From Funneliformis mosseae (lineage: Eukaryota; Glomeromycota; Glomeromycetes; Glomerales; Glomeraceae): 42,554 nucleotides of DNA. The notes beneath the pieces are model-generated. The model searched no databases, was not told where the DNA came from, and worked only from the letters and a program-made list of their open reading frames with translations. Location of the stretch: assembly GCA_910592005.1 (NCBI GenBank), contig CAJVPP010000172.1, forward strand, positions 1-42,554, written 5' to 3'. Below, in pieces: positions 1-9,886 of the stretch. The stretch's first letter is position 1. Every line of letters begins with the position of its first letter. The position numbers and the translations under genes are program-made.

Positions 1-90
1 ATTAAGATAAATAAAATTTTGCTGTTAAATTTTGATACCTACTAACGATATTATAAAAAAAATATATTACATTCTGTTCAATCAAACTCG

Positions 91-136
91 AATCACGTGA
101 TAGGGTTGCCATGGCGACAGGGTCGCCAAATAGTAT
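91..136. repeat. Cluster of GC-rich palindromes
   Basis: Three dyads sit within 46 bases of otherwise AT-rich sequence: ATCACGTGAT, GCCATGGC and GGCGAC-AGG-GTCGCC, the last a perfect 6 bp stem with a 3-base loop. The phrase TAGGGTTGCCATGG resembles hAT-type transposon ends, but I found no matching partner end in this window. Function unknown. Confidence 0.4.
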
Positions 137-3052
137 TACCCTATATTTATTATTATTATTATTTTCTTTATAATATATTAAATAAAAAAGAAATCTTTCA
201 ATTTTATGGATGATATATTTTAATATTATTAAGATATATTAAAAATAAATATTATATCTTTTTAATTAATTTTTTAAGTAAAAATACAAAAAAATATTTA
301 TTATTAATTTAGATTTAATTGTTTTATTAAATATAATTAATTTAAAAAATAATAATTATATATTTGTATAATATTTATTTAAAAATATGAGAAGCAAGCT
401 ATTAAAATCATATCATAAATCATATTATTTACTATATTTATAACTCAATTTTAATAGCAAACATCTCATATTTGTAATATAAAAATTATTTTGTAAATAA
501 ATAAATTAATAGTAAATTTAATTTAAAGAATATAAAATAAATATCATTTATTATTATAATAAATATTTTTTATTATATAGTCTAAGATAATAATTTAACA
601 TTTTTTTCTTTAATCTAATTAAAATAGCATCTTTTATTTTTATATAATAAATTTTTAAACTATAAAATCTATAAATTTGCTTATAAATATAAAAAAGTAT
701 TAATTTTTTAATAAATATTAAATATTAATTTTAGTTATATAATGATAATAAATAATATATTTAATATATGTATATTTTATTAGAAATATTTTAAATTAAT
801 TAATAAGTATTTTTAAAATAATTCAATTTTAAAATTATTTAAAATTTACTTTTAACAATTTTTGAAAATTTCACATATTTATAAACTAATTAAATTATTT
901 TATTACTAATAAGTATAAAATTACTTAATAAATTTTATAATATTATATTATGATTAATATTAATAAATTAAATTTTAATAAGTTTGTTAAAGATTAATGA
1001 TATAAGTAAGTTTATATTTTTATTATATAATTAAAGTAAATAAGTATGCAAATCTAAATATTTTGTCTATTATAAATTTTAAATGATTATGTCATAATTA
1101 ATTTTCTAACCAAAAATCACTTGAAATAAAAATTCAATTAAGGTTGATTTTAATTAGCTAAAATTAAATTTTTTTGGCTAAAATTAAGATTTAGATGATT
1201 ACAAATTCTAGCCAAATTATAGTATCAGCCTGAGTTAATCTTAATTAGTTAAGGAATTCCATCCATTTCAAGTCCATTTCTCATATCCCATTTCTATGAT
1301 ATTTATGATATTATTTTCAAAATTCAATTACATTATTTCCAGACTTCTTTTTTAATTATTTACGGAATTAAATTCCGATTGGCATTGACTTGGATTTACT
1401 TAATAATTTGTTCCAATTTTCGAGTTCCTGAAGTAATGTAACCTTTTGGCAGTATTACCCGCGATTATAGAGGCTGGTACTTTACTTTACCTTACCGCTC
1501 ATATCCATTCCATAAAGTTCAACATATTTTATCTTAAATATAGAATTGGAATTGGACCTTTAAATATTTTTGGGTGAGTAAAATTGCTTTTTTAAAGTCA
1601 CATGGTTAATATTAACCTAAAGGAGCAACTTCATTGGCTAATAACGCCAATTCCAACTATGAAACACGAAGTTGAATATTCGTTTGACATACCTTAATTT
1701 ATAAGTTTTTTGCCGCAATTTCAAAATTAAACCGATTTAGCATGGATTTAATTGATCAACCGTAAATTTCATAGATTTATTTAGTCAACCTTAACTTTGG
1801 TCAAGATTTAAGATTTTTAGTCGACTCAGTCGACTTAATTTTATTTTAACAAAGAAATTTTATTTTCATGATTCAATCATTTGAATAAGCAGAGTTGACT
1901 CTACTAGACTATTAATACTAATTTATGTCAAAAATCAAGGAAGTTAAAAGATGAAAACTAATTATGGAAATTATATTATATATATACATATTTTGCGACA
2001 TTATCGTGACGCAACATTATTGTAATCCAAACAAATTATGCAAATTCTTTGATATAAACTATATGGAATGTTTCGACAAAGTTTAACCATAAAAATTTTT
2101 TTTATTCTATTTTATTTTATTTTATTTTTTTTGTTTTTCATAGGGTGAATTAATGAGCTTTGATGATTGGCAAATTAAATTGAATTTTTAAATAGAACAG
2201 ATCTTGTAATTGTGTCGAACGAATAAAAGTCATTTTTAAAATTAAATAGAGATCTATACTAAAAAAAAGCCACGAAAATAATAAAAAATATGCAAGTGGA
2301 ACCACTTTTGTTTCACGACTGCATATATTCATATTTATTAACAACGTTTTTTAAGTTTTAGATTGCAGTTACTTTATTCAGTTATTCATTAAAAGTAACT
2401 TAATTAGCAAGTAACTTCTCCTATAAAAAGCTTATTTTAAGAAAAAAAAATTTTTCATTCTCATCATCTTTGAAAATTCCAATTTCCCACCTTATTGATA
2501 AAATATTTAATAATGCTATTTAAATGTAAAATCCGTACACTTTTTAATTATATTTTTTTTCTTACTTGAAATGTTCTGTTCATAATTTTCTGTCTATTTA
2601 TCGCGCTGATGATTAATCACATTGGCTGTAGAGGTATCACATGATACGAGCTGTTTCTATAGTTTTTGTTTGATTTGAAAATATGAGTGTTCTCGTTTAA
2701 GATGCATTAATATTTATTTATAAGCATACAATATGATAGATATTCACCATCTCGAGAGAGTAATGTTCTTTATAATATGATTTGTAATTTGGGAGGTTTG
2801 CTATTAATATCGAGTTACGAACATAGTAAATTATATGATCCGTAACGTGATATTAATGCCATTTTATAATCTATAAGATTGCTTTTTTTTAAAAAAAAAT
2901 ATATCTATGTATAATATATTATATTTAAACAAAAATGAAACAAAGACTTAAAGCTAAACCCCTGACAATTCCACAAAAAGGAAAATTCCTTTAAGAACAC
3001 AACTTGAATACTAATTCATATGATCGTAACCGCCCAATATAACTCACCCTGA
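137..3052. other. AT-rich intergenic stretch, no gene seen
   Basis: Bases 137-1060 are almost pure A/T low-complexity sequence. From about 1100 the GC rises and the sequence looks single-copy. A near-perfect palindrome GTCGACTCAGTCGAC lies at 1820-1834. Short open frames here (for example 2150-2344, minus) are AT-rich and show no motif, so I call no gene. Confidence 0.5.
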
Positions 3053-3283
3053 TTAATTAATAGTATGTACAGCATAATTAAATATACAAGTACTGTATAT
3101 ATGAATTGTAGATGCATCAGTAAACTTATGATTGTGTAAATTTTTCTTTATTACAAGATAATTAAACGTTGTTTTAGCTGCATGTATTCTTGTATTCAGA
3201 CTTTTTTTTAAATGTATTTCGGCAGAAACAAATCGGTAGAGCATACCGACGAAATAGCACATATTAGGATACATTGTATCCAT
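3053..3283 (-). CDS. Doubtful hypothetical ORF, 76 aa
   Basis: An open frame of 76 codons on the minus strand starts at ATG 3283. It has a mixed, fairly protein-like composition (Met, Tyr, Cys and His early, a Lys-rich middle). I see no domain, signal peptide or clear TATA box. The surrounding DNA is richer in GC than the flanks, which argues mildly for a conserved segment. It could be a chance frame or one exon of a longer gene. I do not recognise it. Confidence 0.15.
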   Translation of the reverse strand: MDTMYPNMCYFVGMLYRFVSAEIHLKKSLNTRIHAAKTTFNYLVIKKNLHNHKFTDASTIHIYSTCIFNYAVHTIN

Positions 3284-3687
3284 TTAATAAGGGAATAGCG
3301 TGTATAATAAATAAATCTCGGAGTTGTTACTTCCGCGTCTTTTAAAATGATAGGAAAGATAATGCATCATTATTGTTTGAATGAGCGTTTAGATAATCAG
3401 TGCGTGAAATCAGAATGTTCTTAATCGAAATAATCGAACGCCCATGAGAATTTTTACTGAGATATCTTCGAGTTTAATCTATTACGGAGCTGATTTCCGC
3501 GAAAAGGCTATTCATCTTCCAAGCAAAGAAGTTTTATGGCTAATCAGTGCTGAAAATCATTCTTAGAATGTTATTGAAATCGAACGCCTATTATCCGTTT
3601 TTCGATATATCATTTTGTCCAAGCCTATCTATTCTGTATAAATCATTAGAATAAGGGAGGGATTGTACGCCTTTTTGCAAGTTATTT

Positions 3688-3879
3688 ATGCAGTGTTTCG
3701 GAGAACTTATCTTGAATGATTTCAGACAAAGACGAAACATATGCAATTCATTTTGGAATATAAAAAAATTTTTAAATCGGAATTATGAATTGTACGAATG
3801 GATTGGACTGGGACGTCGATCACTTCATTCCATGGAATTAGTGGGATCTCCAATGGATAAATGTTCAAATCGAGGTTGA
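3688..3879 (+). CDS. Doubtful hypothetical ORF, 63 aa
   Basis: An open frame of 63 codons with balanced amino-acid use: basic patch RQRR near residue 13, then a Trp/Tyr/Leu-containing middle, then GLGRRSLHS. It lies in a 3300-3900 island that is clearly less AT-rich than its surroundings. Upstream, related phrases recur (AATCAGTGC at about 3398 and 3543; ATCGAACGCC at about 3433 and 3580), which may be regulatory or a small repeat. No family is recognised. It may be part of a spliced gene. Confidence 0.2.
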   Translation: MQCFGELILNDFRQRRNICNSFWNIKKFLNRNYELYEWIGLGRRSLHSMELVGSPMDKCSNRG

Positions 3880-4512
3880 ATGCTTTGCATATCATTATAA
3901 AATACTTTTATATAACAAAAATGATTCGCAAATAAATAAATAAAAGATGGATTATTCAATGAAATTCTTTTTATAAATAAAAAAAATGGTTATTTTAAGT
4001 ATTTGAAGTACATAATTTAAATAATCGATTAGAATACGACATAAATTGAAGAAACGCCTGCATTCTATAAATTAACTAACTATTAGGACAACTTTGAAGT
4101 CGTTTTAAAAGAAAGTTCTTAGGATCGTAATATTTAGAGTTAACAACGAATCTTATATTATATAGATTAAATTGAAAAGTCGCTTATTAATCAAAATAGA
4201 ATTTATATTGTCAATTATTTTTTGCTCATCATTGAATTATGTTGCACAATGTCAGACCTTGTTTGTCATGAATTGTGTTTCGTAAAGAAATATTTGTGCA
4301 ATATATGATCAGGTTGTGTATTGTAAATTAGAATGTTAGTTTTTTCGGTATTCATTATAATAAATAAATGCGGCAATGGTATATTTGATTTCGTAAATAC
4401 GTTTTTTCAATAAAATAAAAATAAAAAAAGTACTTTCAAATTAAATTTGTTCGGCGACATAAAAATGATCATAAAAGAGATTTTATCAATTTATTTATAT
4501 TACCGAATTCAA

Positions 4513-4534
4513 AATATATATATATATATATATA
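4513..4534. repeat. (TA)n microsatellite
   Basis: A run of about eleven TA dinucleotides. It has no associated gene. Confidence 0.8.
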
Positions 4535-4946
4535 AAGAATATAAACATGTATGAGGCAAGTAAAATTTTAAATCAACCCGGGTTTATTTATTAATAAAAA
4601 ATTTTTATATATAAATAGTAACAGTAATTAATTATAATCCATTTCAGTTGGCAGTAAAGAGAAGAAACAAACAAAGAAAAGAAATATAAAAAAAAATCAA
4701 GTAAACCAAAAAATGACGAGAACAAATTTGATTAAAAGTCAATAAAGTGTTAATATAAATATTCGTATTGTTACATTGGATATATTTCCACCCGAAAAAT
4801 CATTTCGCTCATAAATCGCCTTTGAAGAACATATTGTTAGGATGCTATGTTAATTTTATTAAAGTTTTAATATATATGTGCTGGGTTTTTCTTGGAAATT
4901 TAGCAAGTTTTATAAATTCTCTTTAGCGCAGTTGCCTTTATATATA

Positions 4947-5052
4947 CAATCGACCCTCTATATAGTCACACCCCTTTATATGATGTGACTATATAAGAGT
5001 CCTATAAGGGAGGTGTGACTATATAGGGGGTGACAATATAGGGGGTCGACTG
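4947..5052. mobile_element. 106 bp MITE, Tc1/pogo-like termini, TA target duplication
   Basis: The element begins CAATCGACCCTCTATATAG and ends with the near-complement (…TATAGGGGGTCGACTG). Both arms carry the TATAGTCACACC / GGTGTGACTATA motif, so nearly the whole element folds back on itself. It is bounded by TA at 4945-4946 and TA at 5053-5054, the target duplication of Tc1/mariner/pogo elements. It is too short to code for protein and must be mobilised in trans. The right arm carries an extra GGGGGTGACAATATA unit, a small internal duplication of the arm. Confidence 0.85.
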
Positions 5053-5054
5053 TA

Positions 5055-6161
5055 AAACTGCAGTTTAAGTGAAACTTATAATTTAATGACAAAAATTTAC
5101 CGCGCTAATTTTTTGCTTTTTTTTTACACCTGCCATTGTGACTTTTTTTTCACCCCAACATATTTTGTTGAATCTTGAGAAATTTTATTTAGAATTTCTT
5201 TAAATGGTATAAATCATTACTTTTTATATAAACCTATCGACTCTATAATTTTCTGATAGTAATCCTTTTCCCGATAAGATTAAAGTATTTCCTTTTCTCA
5301 GAAATCTTAGTAAACTCAATCGGGTATTGTGCTATATTTTTTTAATGTGAAATCGGGAATTCGAATGTCATATTTTGACATTAAATCATTATGAAGATTT
5401 TGTAATGATTAATGGAGATCCGAAAGTACAGAACGTTGACGCGAATTGTAGCTGGGCAGATCTTTAAATCATTGGGTAACAGTTAATTCGCTATTGTAAT
5501 AATTTTTCAAAAATAAATTTTTTTGTTCCTATCCATAATGAATAAAATAAAAATAAGGTGATATTTAGCACGTGATTGTGTTTGACATTTAGTGGATATT
5601 TTCATGGGGGAAACTGCCGGGCATTAATAAACTATTTTAGCGGCTTCCATACTTGCATCCATTTTCCCTCTACCATTTTCATCTAATCTTTGAAGATATT
5701 CAAATATAAACTTTCATTTTATCGGTTTTATTTTTTTATAAATTATGTTTAAAAAGTTATTTACAAATTTAATCACGTGTTTTTATTTTTGAGTATAGGT
5801 AAAATGTACTATATCATTTTTGATCGCATGTTAAAATATCAAGGCGAGTGTTTCGGTGAGTATTAAGAATTTTCAGCATTTTGCAGTTCTTTAATAGCTT
5901 TTGGTAATTGGCAAGTTTTATTCATTAAACATTAAATGAAAAATTACAGAGTTCTGCATGCAAAATTAATATACTACAATCAATCAATAATTAATGTTGC
6001 TTATCTATGATTCCCATCTCATCTAAGATTTTTATATCGAAAATTACTACGTTGAAGTTTATTATAATTGCTCTTTTCGGCTCAAAAAGAGTCGAATCAA
6101 AATCGTGATCGTCATGAATTTTTGATAACAATCAAAAAAATTTTTTAATTGATTACTTCAC
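5055..6161. other. Intergenic stretch, no confident gene
   Basis: Mostly AT-rich single-copy sequence. An open frame ending at about 5466 (…FVMINGDPKVQNVDANCSWADL) has unusually protein-like composition but is short and has no good start. A 13-mer GGAAACTGCCGGG at 5609-5621 recurs at 8874-8886. Nothing else supports a gene. Confidence 0.4.
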
Positions 6162-6332
6162 ATGCATCTGTTTGTATTTAGCTTAGCGTTCAAAGGTTTA
6201 GGAGAGACGAAACAAAACCGAAGTGAAACCGAATTGGAACCGAGAGAATTGTCCCCATTCCGAGATTCACTTAACTTGTTGCTGAACTTGTTGCTGAAAC
6301 TGTGTAATTATTCGAAAAATGAGTGGATGTAA
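6162..6332 (+). CDS. Possible small protein or exon, 56 aa
   Basis: ATG at 6162 opens 56 codons ending in TAA at 6330-6332. The product has a short hydrophobic start (MHLFVFSLAF), a charged middle (KQNRSETELEPRE) and a Leu-rich tandem LNLLLNLLL caused by a 12-base duplication in the DNA. Local GC is far above the surroundings, which favours coding. A splice-acceptor-like TTTGTATTTAG lies at 6171-6181, so the frame could also be a terminal exon rather than a complete gene. No family is recognised. Confidence 0.25.
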   Translation: MHLFVFSLAFKGLGETKQNRSETELEPRELSPFRDSLNLLLNLLLKLCNYSKNEWM

Positions 6333-6889
6333 TACCAATATATGAATGCGGTGTATCATCTTCCAGTAAAAGTTAAATAGCATGTTGCCATTATAATCAA
6401 TAATTAGAGGAATGAAAGTAATTTCATTTTGTATGAGTTGAATGTTTGGAACACAGGAAGCATCAATGGTGACTTCGCTAACTTTTAAAGGTTATTAATG
6501 GTCAACAAATTAGATATGAACGTAATTTTTTTTTTTTTTAGGTCGTATTGTAAAAAAAAAAAAAAACCATAGACTACTGCGTAATGATTGACACAATAGT
6601 AAATTTTACAATGGGCTTTGTAAAATTCAAATTTGGTAACTACTTTCGAAAAATATTTTCATGGGGCAAATTCAATTATAGAGTTGGAAATGGAAAAAGT
6701 TCAATGCAAAATTAAACTATCAAACTTGTCTGGCTTTAAATGGAAAAGAAAAAAGGAATTTATAAATTCCAAACTTCCTTGAAACAAACAATCTAGAACA
6801 TAGATTCAATTCTTTAATTCTTTGTAATATTTAACAAAGAGTAAAACACTTTCATTTATTTACGTTATATATTTGTTTAGATCTTGTGT

Positions 6890-6897
6890 TATATAAG
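6890..6897 (+). promoter_or_regulatory. TATA box of the HMG-box gene
   Basis: TATATAAG lies about 160 bases before the HMG-box start codon. The leader contains long A runs (about 6926-6939 and 6965-6980) and an early ATG at 6922 that opens only a few codons. Confidence 0.5.
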
Positions 6898-7055
6898 CGG
6901 AATTTGAATAAGCTAATTTCCATGCAAAAAAAAAAAAAATACGTAAATAGCCTTTTATTTTCTTAAAAAAAAAAAAAAAACGTATTTTTCTCGTAAAAAA
7001 CGGTTATCAAATCCATATACAAATCATAATTACTTATTTAAACATTTCTTGAATA

Positions 7056-7307
7056 ATGGGTGAAAATCTAACACAATTCCATTTCTTTGAGCCAGAGAAA
7101 TCAGAAAAACGAATGAATAAACCAAAAAAGAGAGAACCAAATATGTTTATTTCATACCGTAAAGAAATGATGAAACATAAACCACCTAATATGCAAATGA
7201 CTGAATACAGCAAACTAGTATCAAAATGGTGGCGTAACCTCTCAGAAGGTGAAAAGACTGAACGGGAGAGAAAATATCAAATCAACCGAGATCGAAAGCA
7301 AAATTAA
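7056..7307 (+). CDS. Small HMG-box (MATA_HMG-type) DNA-binding protein
   Basis: A single-exon gene of 83 codons. A short N-terminus (residues 1-19) leads into an HMG box spanning about residues 20-80. The sequence PNMFISYRKE (28-37) matches the strand and first-helix signature of MATA_HMG boxes, normally PNAFILYR. SKLVSKWWRNLSEGEK (52-67) is the second helix with its WW core, and the third helix is highly charged (TERERKYQINRDRK). By family knowledge such proteins bind the DNA minor groove in the nucleus, and in fungi some control mating type. Glomeromycotina carry dozens of copies, and most are not shown to be mating loci. The protein is almost nothing but the box, so any partner or activation domain must be elsewhere. 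It is convergent with the minus-strand gene at 7588-8214. Confidence 0.85.
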   Translation: MGENLTQFHFFEPEKSEKRMNKPKKREPNMFISYRKEMMKHKPPNMQMTEYSKLVSKWWRNLSEGEKTERERKYQINRDRKQN

Positions 7308-7587
7308 CCACATATTCTTTGATTTCTAAACAAAAGATAGACTTGTTTTTGTAAGTTCTTAGCGAAAAATAATAATTATTATTTTTTTTTTAAAATTTAG
7401 TGACTACAAACAATATTATTTCAATGTGGATAAATTACTCTCCATTTAATTTTTGATTTTAACTTTATTTAGATCAAAATCAATGCTAGCTGGTCAATTT
7501 ATGCACAATAAATTAGGAAGGCCTACAATAGAAATAAAAATAAACATATTATTCAAATTTTAATATTTTTGATGCAATAAGCAAATC

Positions 7588-8214
7588 TTACATTACATGC
7601 AAGTGATCATAATAATCATGATCTTTGATGCAAGATTTATAACGTGGTAATCCTATTAATTGCTCATTTAAGATAATTCTTACTAAAAATAATATCATTT
7701 GCATTTTCACCTCAAGAAAATTCCATCACTATCGAAAATTCTCTTCTTTCTCAAAGAAAATAATATATATTTTTTTTTACATTGCAATTGAAATTTCCGT
7801 ATTCAGTATTCACAATAATTTCTGAATTAACGTATAAAAATAAAAAATTATCATCTGGATTTATTATTAATAAAATAATCATAAGTATAAATTGCGTTAC
7901 CAACGAACGTCCATGTGGTGATCAATTCAATGTACTGGATGAAATTGTGAATATATTTCAATACGTATCAACATCAACATTTTGGGTTGAAGATTAATGT
8001 TATGAGAGTGAAATATTTGATATTTCTTGAAACTTATTTTTTTTTTTTTTTTTACAATATTACTTACTGTGCATACAATGCCTTTCTTCTTTAAAGATAA
8101 CCTTTTACCCGTCATAGTTTGTTCATTAATTGTTGTTTTGGATATTTCTTGAAAAATTATTAATAAATCAACGGTAAATTGCTTTAACTCTACATCTTCT
8201 TTAGTAAATAATGA
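7588..8214 (-). CDS. Multi-exon gene of unknown product (partly resolved)
   Basis: Spliced coding signal is clear although no exon is long. Exon A (open from 8214 to 8068) encodes EDVELKQFTVDLLIIFQEIS and a basic stretch, and ends at a strong GTAAGT donor. Exon B is 7934-7901 after TTTCATCCAG (…LITTWTFV, donor GTAACG). Exon C is 7821-7781 after GTTAATTCAG (…IIVNTEYGNFNCN, donor GTAAAA). The phases agree across A/B (phase 0) and B/C (phase 1). A further open block from about 7680 to a TAA at 7590-7588 reads IILNEQLIGLPRYKSC then Asp/Tyr/His-rich; its junction with exon C is not settled. The start lies upstream, since a stop precedes exon A in the same frame. The LPRY phrase faintly recalls RecQ RQC domains, but I do not trust that. 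Product unknown; it may be a partial gene. Confidence 0.45.
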
Positions 8215-9617
8215 TCAAATTTCAACCTGAAAATTATATATAATAAGGTCAATGTGAATAGTGATGGTAACTCAGATTATGATGAAAATAAATAAATTTG
8301 GTTTTAATTGAACTATAATATACGTTACACGGGTGAAATATAAAATGAAATCCTTGTTGGAAACAAAACTAAAATTGAATACGAACCATTTCCAAGACAT
8401 CTAAACCTTTGTTTGCTTCCTAATTATTTTCAACAAAGATTAATATATTTTAATAAGAGTATAATAAGAACCTATCATTAACGTTTTTAATATTTAATAT
8501 GCCAAATACTACTAATTAGTAAAAAAATCGATTTGAAACTGGTTTTGAAACCGGTTTTAAGGATATCTTCTGAGTTTCGATACAACTCTTTATTATATCG
8601 GATTGGGATGTTAATAAACTTCAATTTAAAAAAAGTTATGGTCTTAGCAAAACCCAACTCTTGCTCTTCAATCTATTTTTAAATAATAAACTTCATCATA
8701 AAAGTAAAAAAATTTTTTTTTAAAAAAAGAGTAATGTAAGTGCACTATGAAATATACTGTATTCGGTCAGATACATTTTGTGAAACCTAAATTCGTATGA
8801 CATTTGGTACATAATTATGTTGTATTACATAAAAATTCTTCAGAATATGTAGGACCTTTGCACTAGAAAGGGAGGAAACTGCCGGGGGAAAAAAAATTGA
8901 ATTATTGCTAAATCTGAATATACTGTATCTCGGCCTAAAAATCATATTTGGCATATAATAGTAAAATGAGTTTTTCCCAGCAGGTTCCCAAGTTCCTATT
9001 TAATACAATTGATTTTTTCTTTGAAAGGCTAATTAAGAAAAAGACAAGAAAGTATAAAACGTATTACAAGATTATTTTTGTTCTAGAACGCACCAGACCA
9101 TCTTTATGATTTTTAAATACTGTAACCAGGCACGAATATCAAAAACTATTTTATGATTAGTAACATTTCATTTCTTTCTTCATTTTATTTAGAAAAACAA
9201 GTCTATTACCATTGATTAATGCGGAAAAATCTAGACTATCATTATAAATAATTGTTTAATATAAACATTGTCATTGAATGCATAAATTCACAATGTGGCA
9301 GTTGCACTCGAAATATGTCACTTCTCTATGACCATTTATGATCATGTTGTGTGCATATAAACAAATGGATTAAGCCATGATTGATGCGTGAGTTGTACAC
9401 ATCCAGAATAAGATGAAATCTTTGAATCTAGATTTCCTAAACTTTATCTAAAAAATAAAAAATTAAATCGATTCGAATTTTTTAACGCGCCTCGTTTTTA
9501 ATTGTTTGAGTACAACGTTCCATATTAACAGGATCTAGAATTTCATAAACTTTATCATAATAAAACAAATTTAATTTGTTTCTTTGAAAACTTTGCTTTT
9601 TTATACAAAATCTTTGG
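8215..9617. other. Intergenic stretch, no gene called
   Basis: It may hold upstream exons of the minus-strand gene. A minus open frame from 8400 (starting MSWKWFVFNFSF) runs about 41 codons but does not join cleanly. The 13-mer GGAAACTGCCGGG lies at 8874-8886. Two similar phrases containing ATACTGTAT lie at about 8755 and 8918. No other coding signal is seen. Confidence 0.35.
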
Positions 9618-9625
9618 TATAAATA
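9618..9625 (+). promoter_or_regulatory. TATA box of the small Arg-rich gene
   Basis: TATAAATA lies 76-83 bases before the ATG at 9701, a spacing that fits a short leader. Confidence 0.5.
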
Positions 9626-9700
9626 TGGATTGATTTATCTTACTCTCAAATATACTTGCGCTACAAGTTTACCATTATCAATAATATTTATTATTCAAAA

Positions 9701-9886
9701 ATGCATTCAAATAGGCCTCTCAAACTTTGTACAAGATCTCCTAGAAACATTATTCAAAGAAGAAGGCGTAGAAGGCAAAAATTCATCATCAATGAAGATA
9801 CATTGAATAGAATCGCAAACCTACCAGCTCAAAATACAGATGATCTTAAGATCTATGAATTTTTTAATGGAAGTTCGTTCAATTAA
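9701..9886 (+). CDS. Small Arg-rich protein, 61 aa, unknown
   Basis: I chose ATG 9701 because it is the first ATG after a well-placed TATA box; the longer frame opens from a non-ATG codon at 9656. The protein is strongly basic in its first half (NRPLKLCTRSPRNIIQ followed by six Arg at residues 20-25) and mixed or acidic in its second (NEDTLNRIANLPAQNTDD). The Arg run could be a nuclear localisation or nucleic-acid-binding patch. Its two halves recall the region that precedes the box in some fungal HMG proteins, but no HMG box follows before the stop, so it may be a truncated member. That is inference. No cysteine pattern, signal peptide or membrane segment is visible. Confidence 0.4.
   Translation: MHSNRPLKLCTRSPRNIIQRRRRRRQKFIINEDTLNRIANLPAQNTDDLKIYEFFNGSSFN

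Noticed and set aside
4983..5035. GTGACTATATA…AGGTGTGACTATATAGG as a possible gene regulatory hairpin
   Set aside because: Better explained as the arms of the TA-flanked MITE.
7588..7680. RecQ RQC-domain similarity of the LPRY segment
   Set aside because: Only a few residues agree; the rest of the spliced product does not follow the family pattern clearly.
7782..7997. Plus-strand frame of 71 codons
   Set aside because: Antisense to the phase-consistent exons of the minus-strand multi-exon gene.
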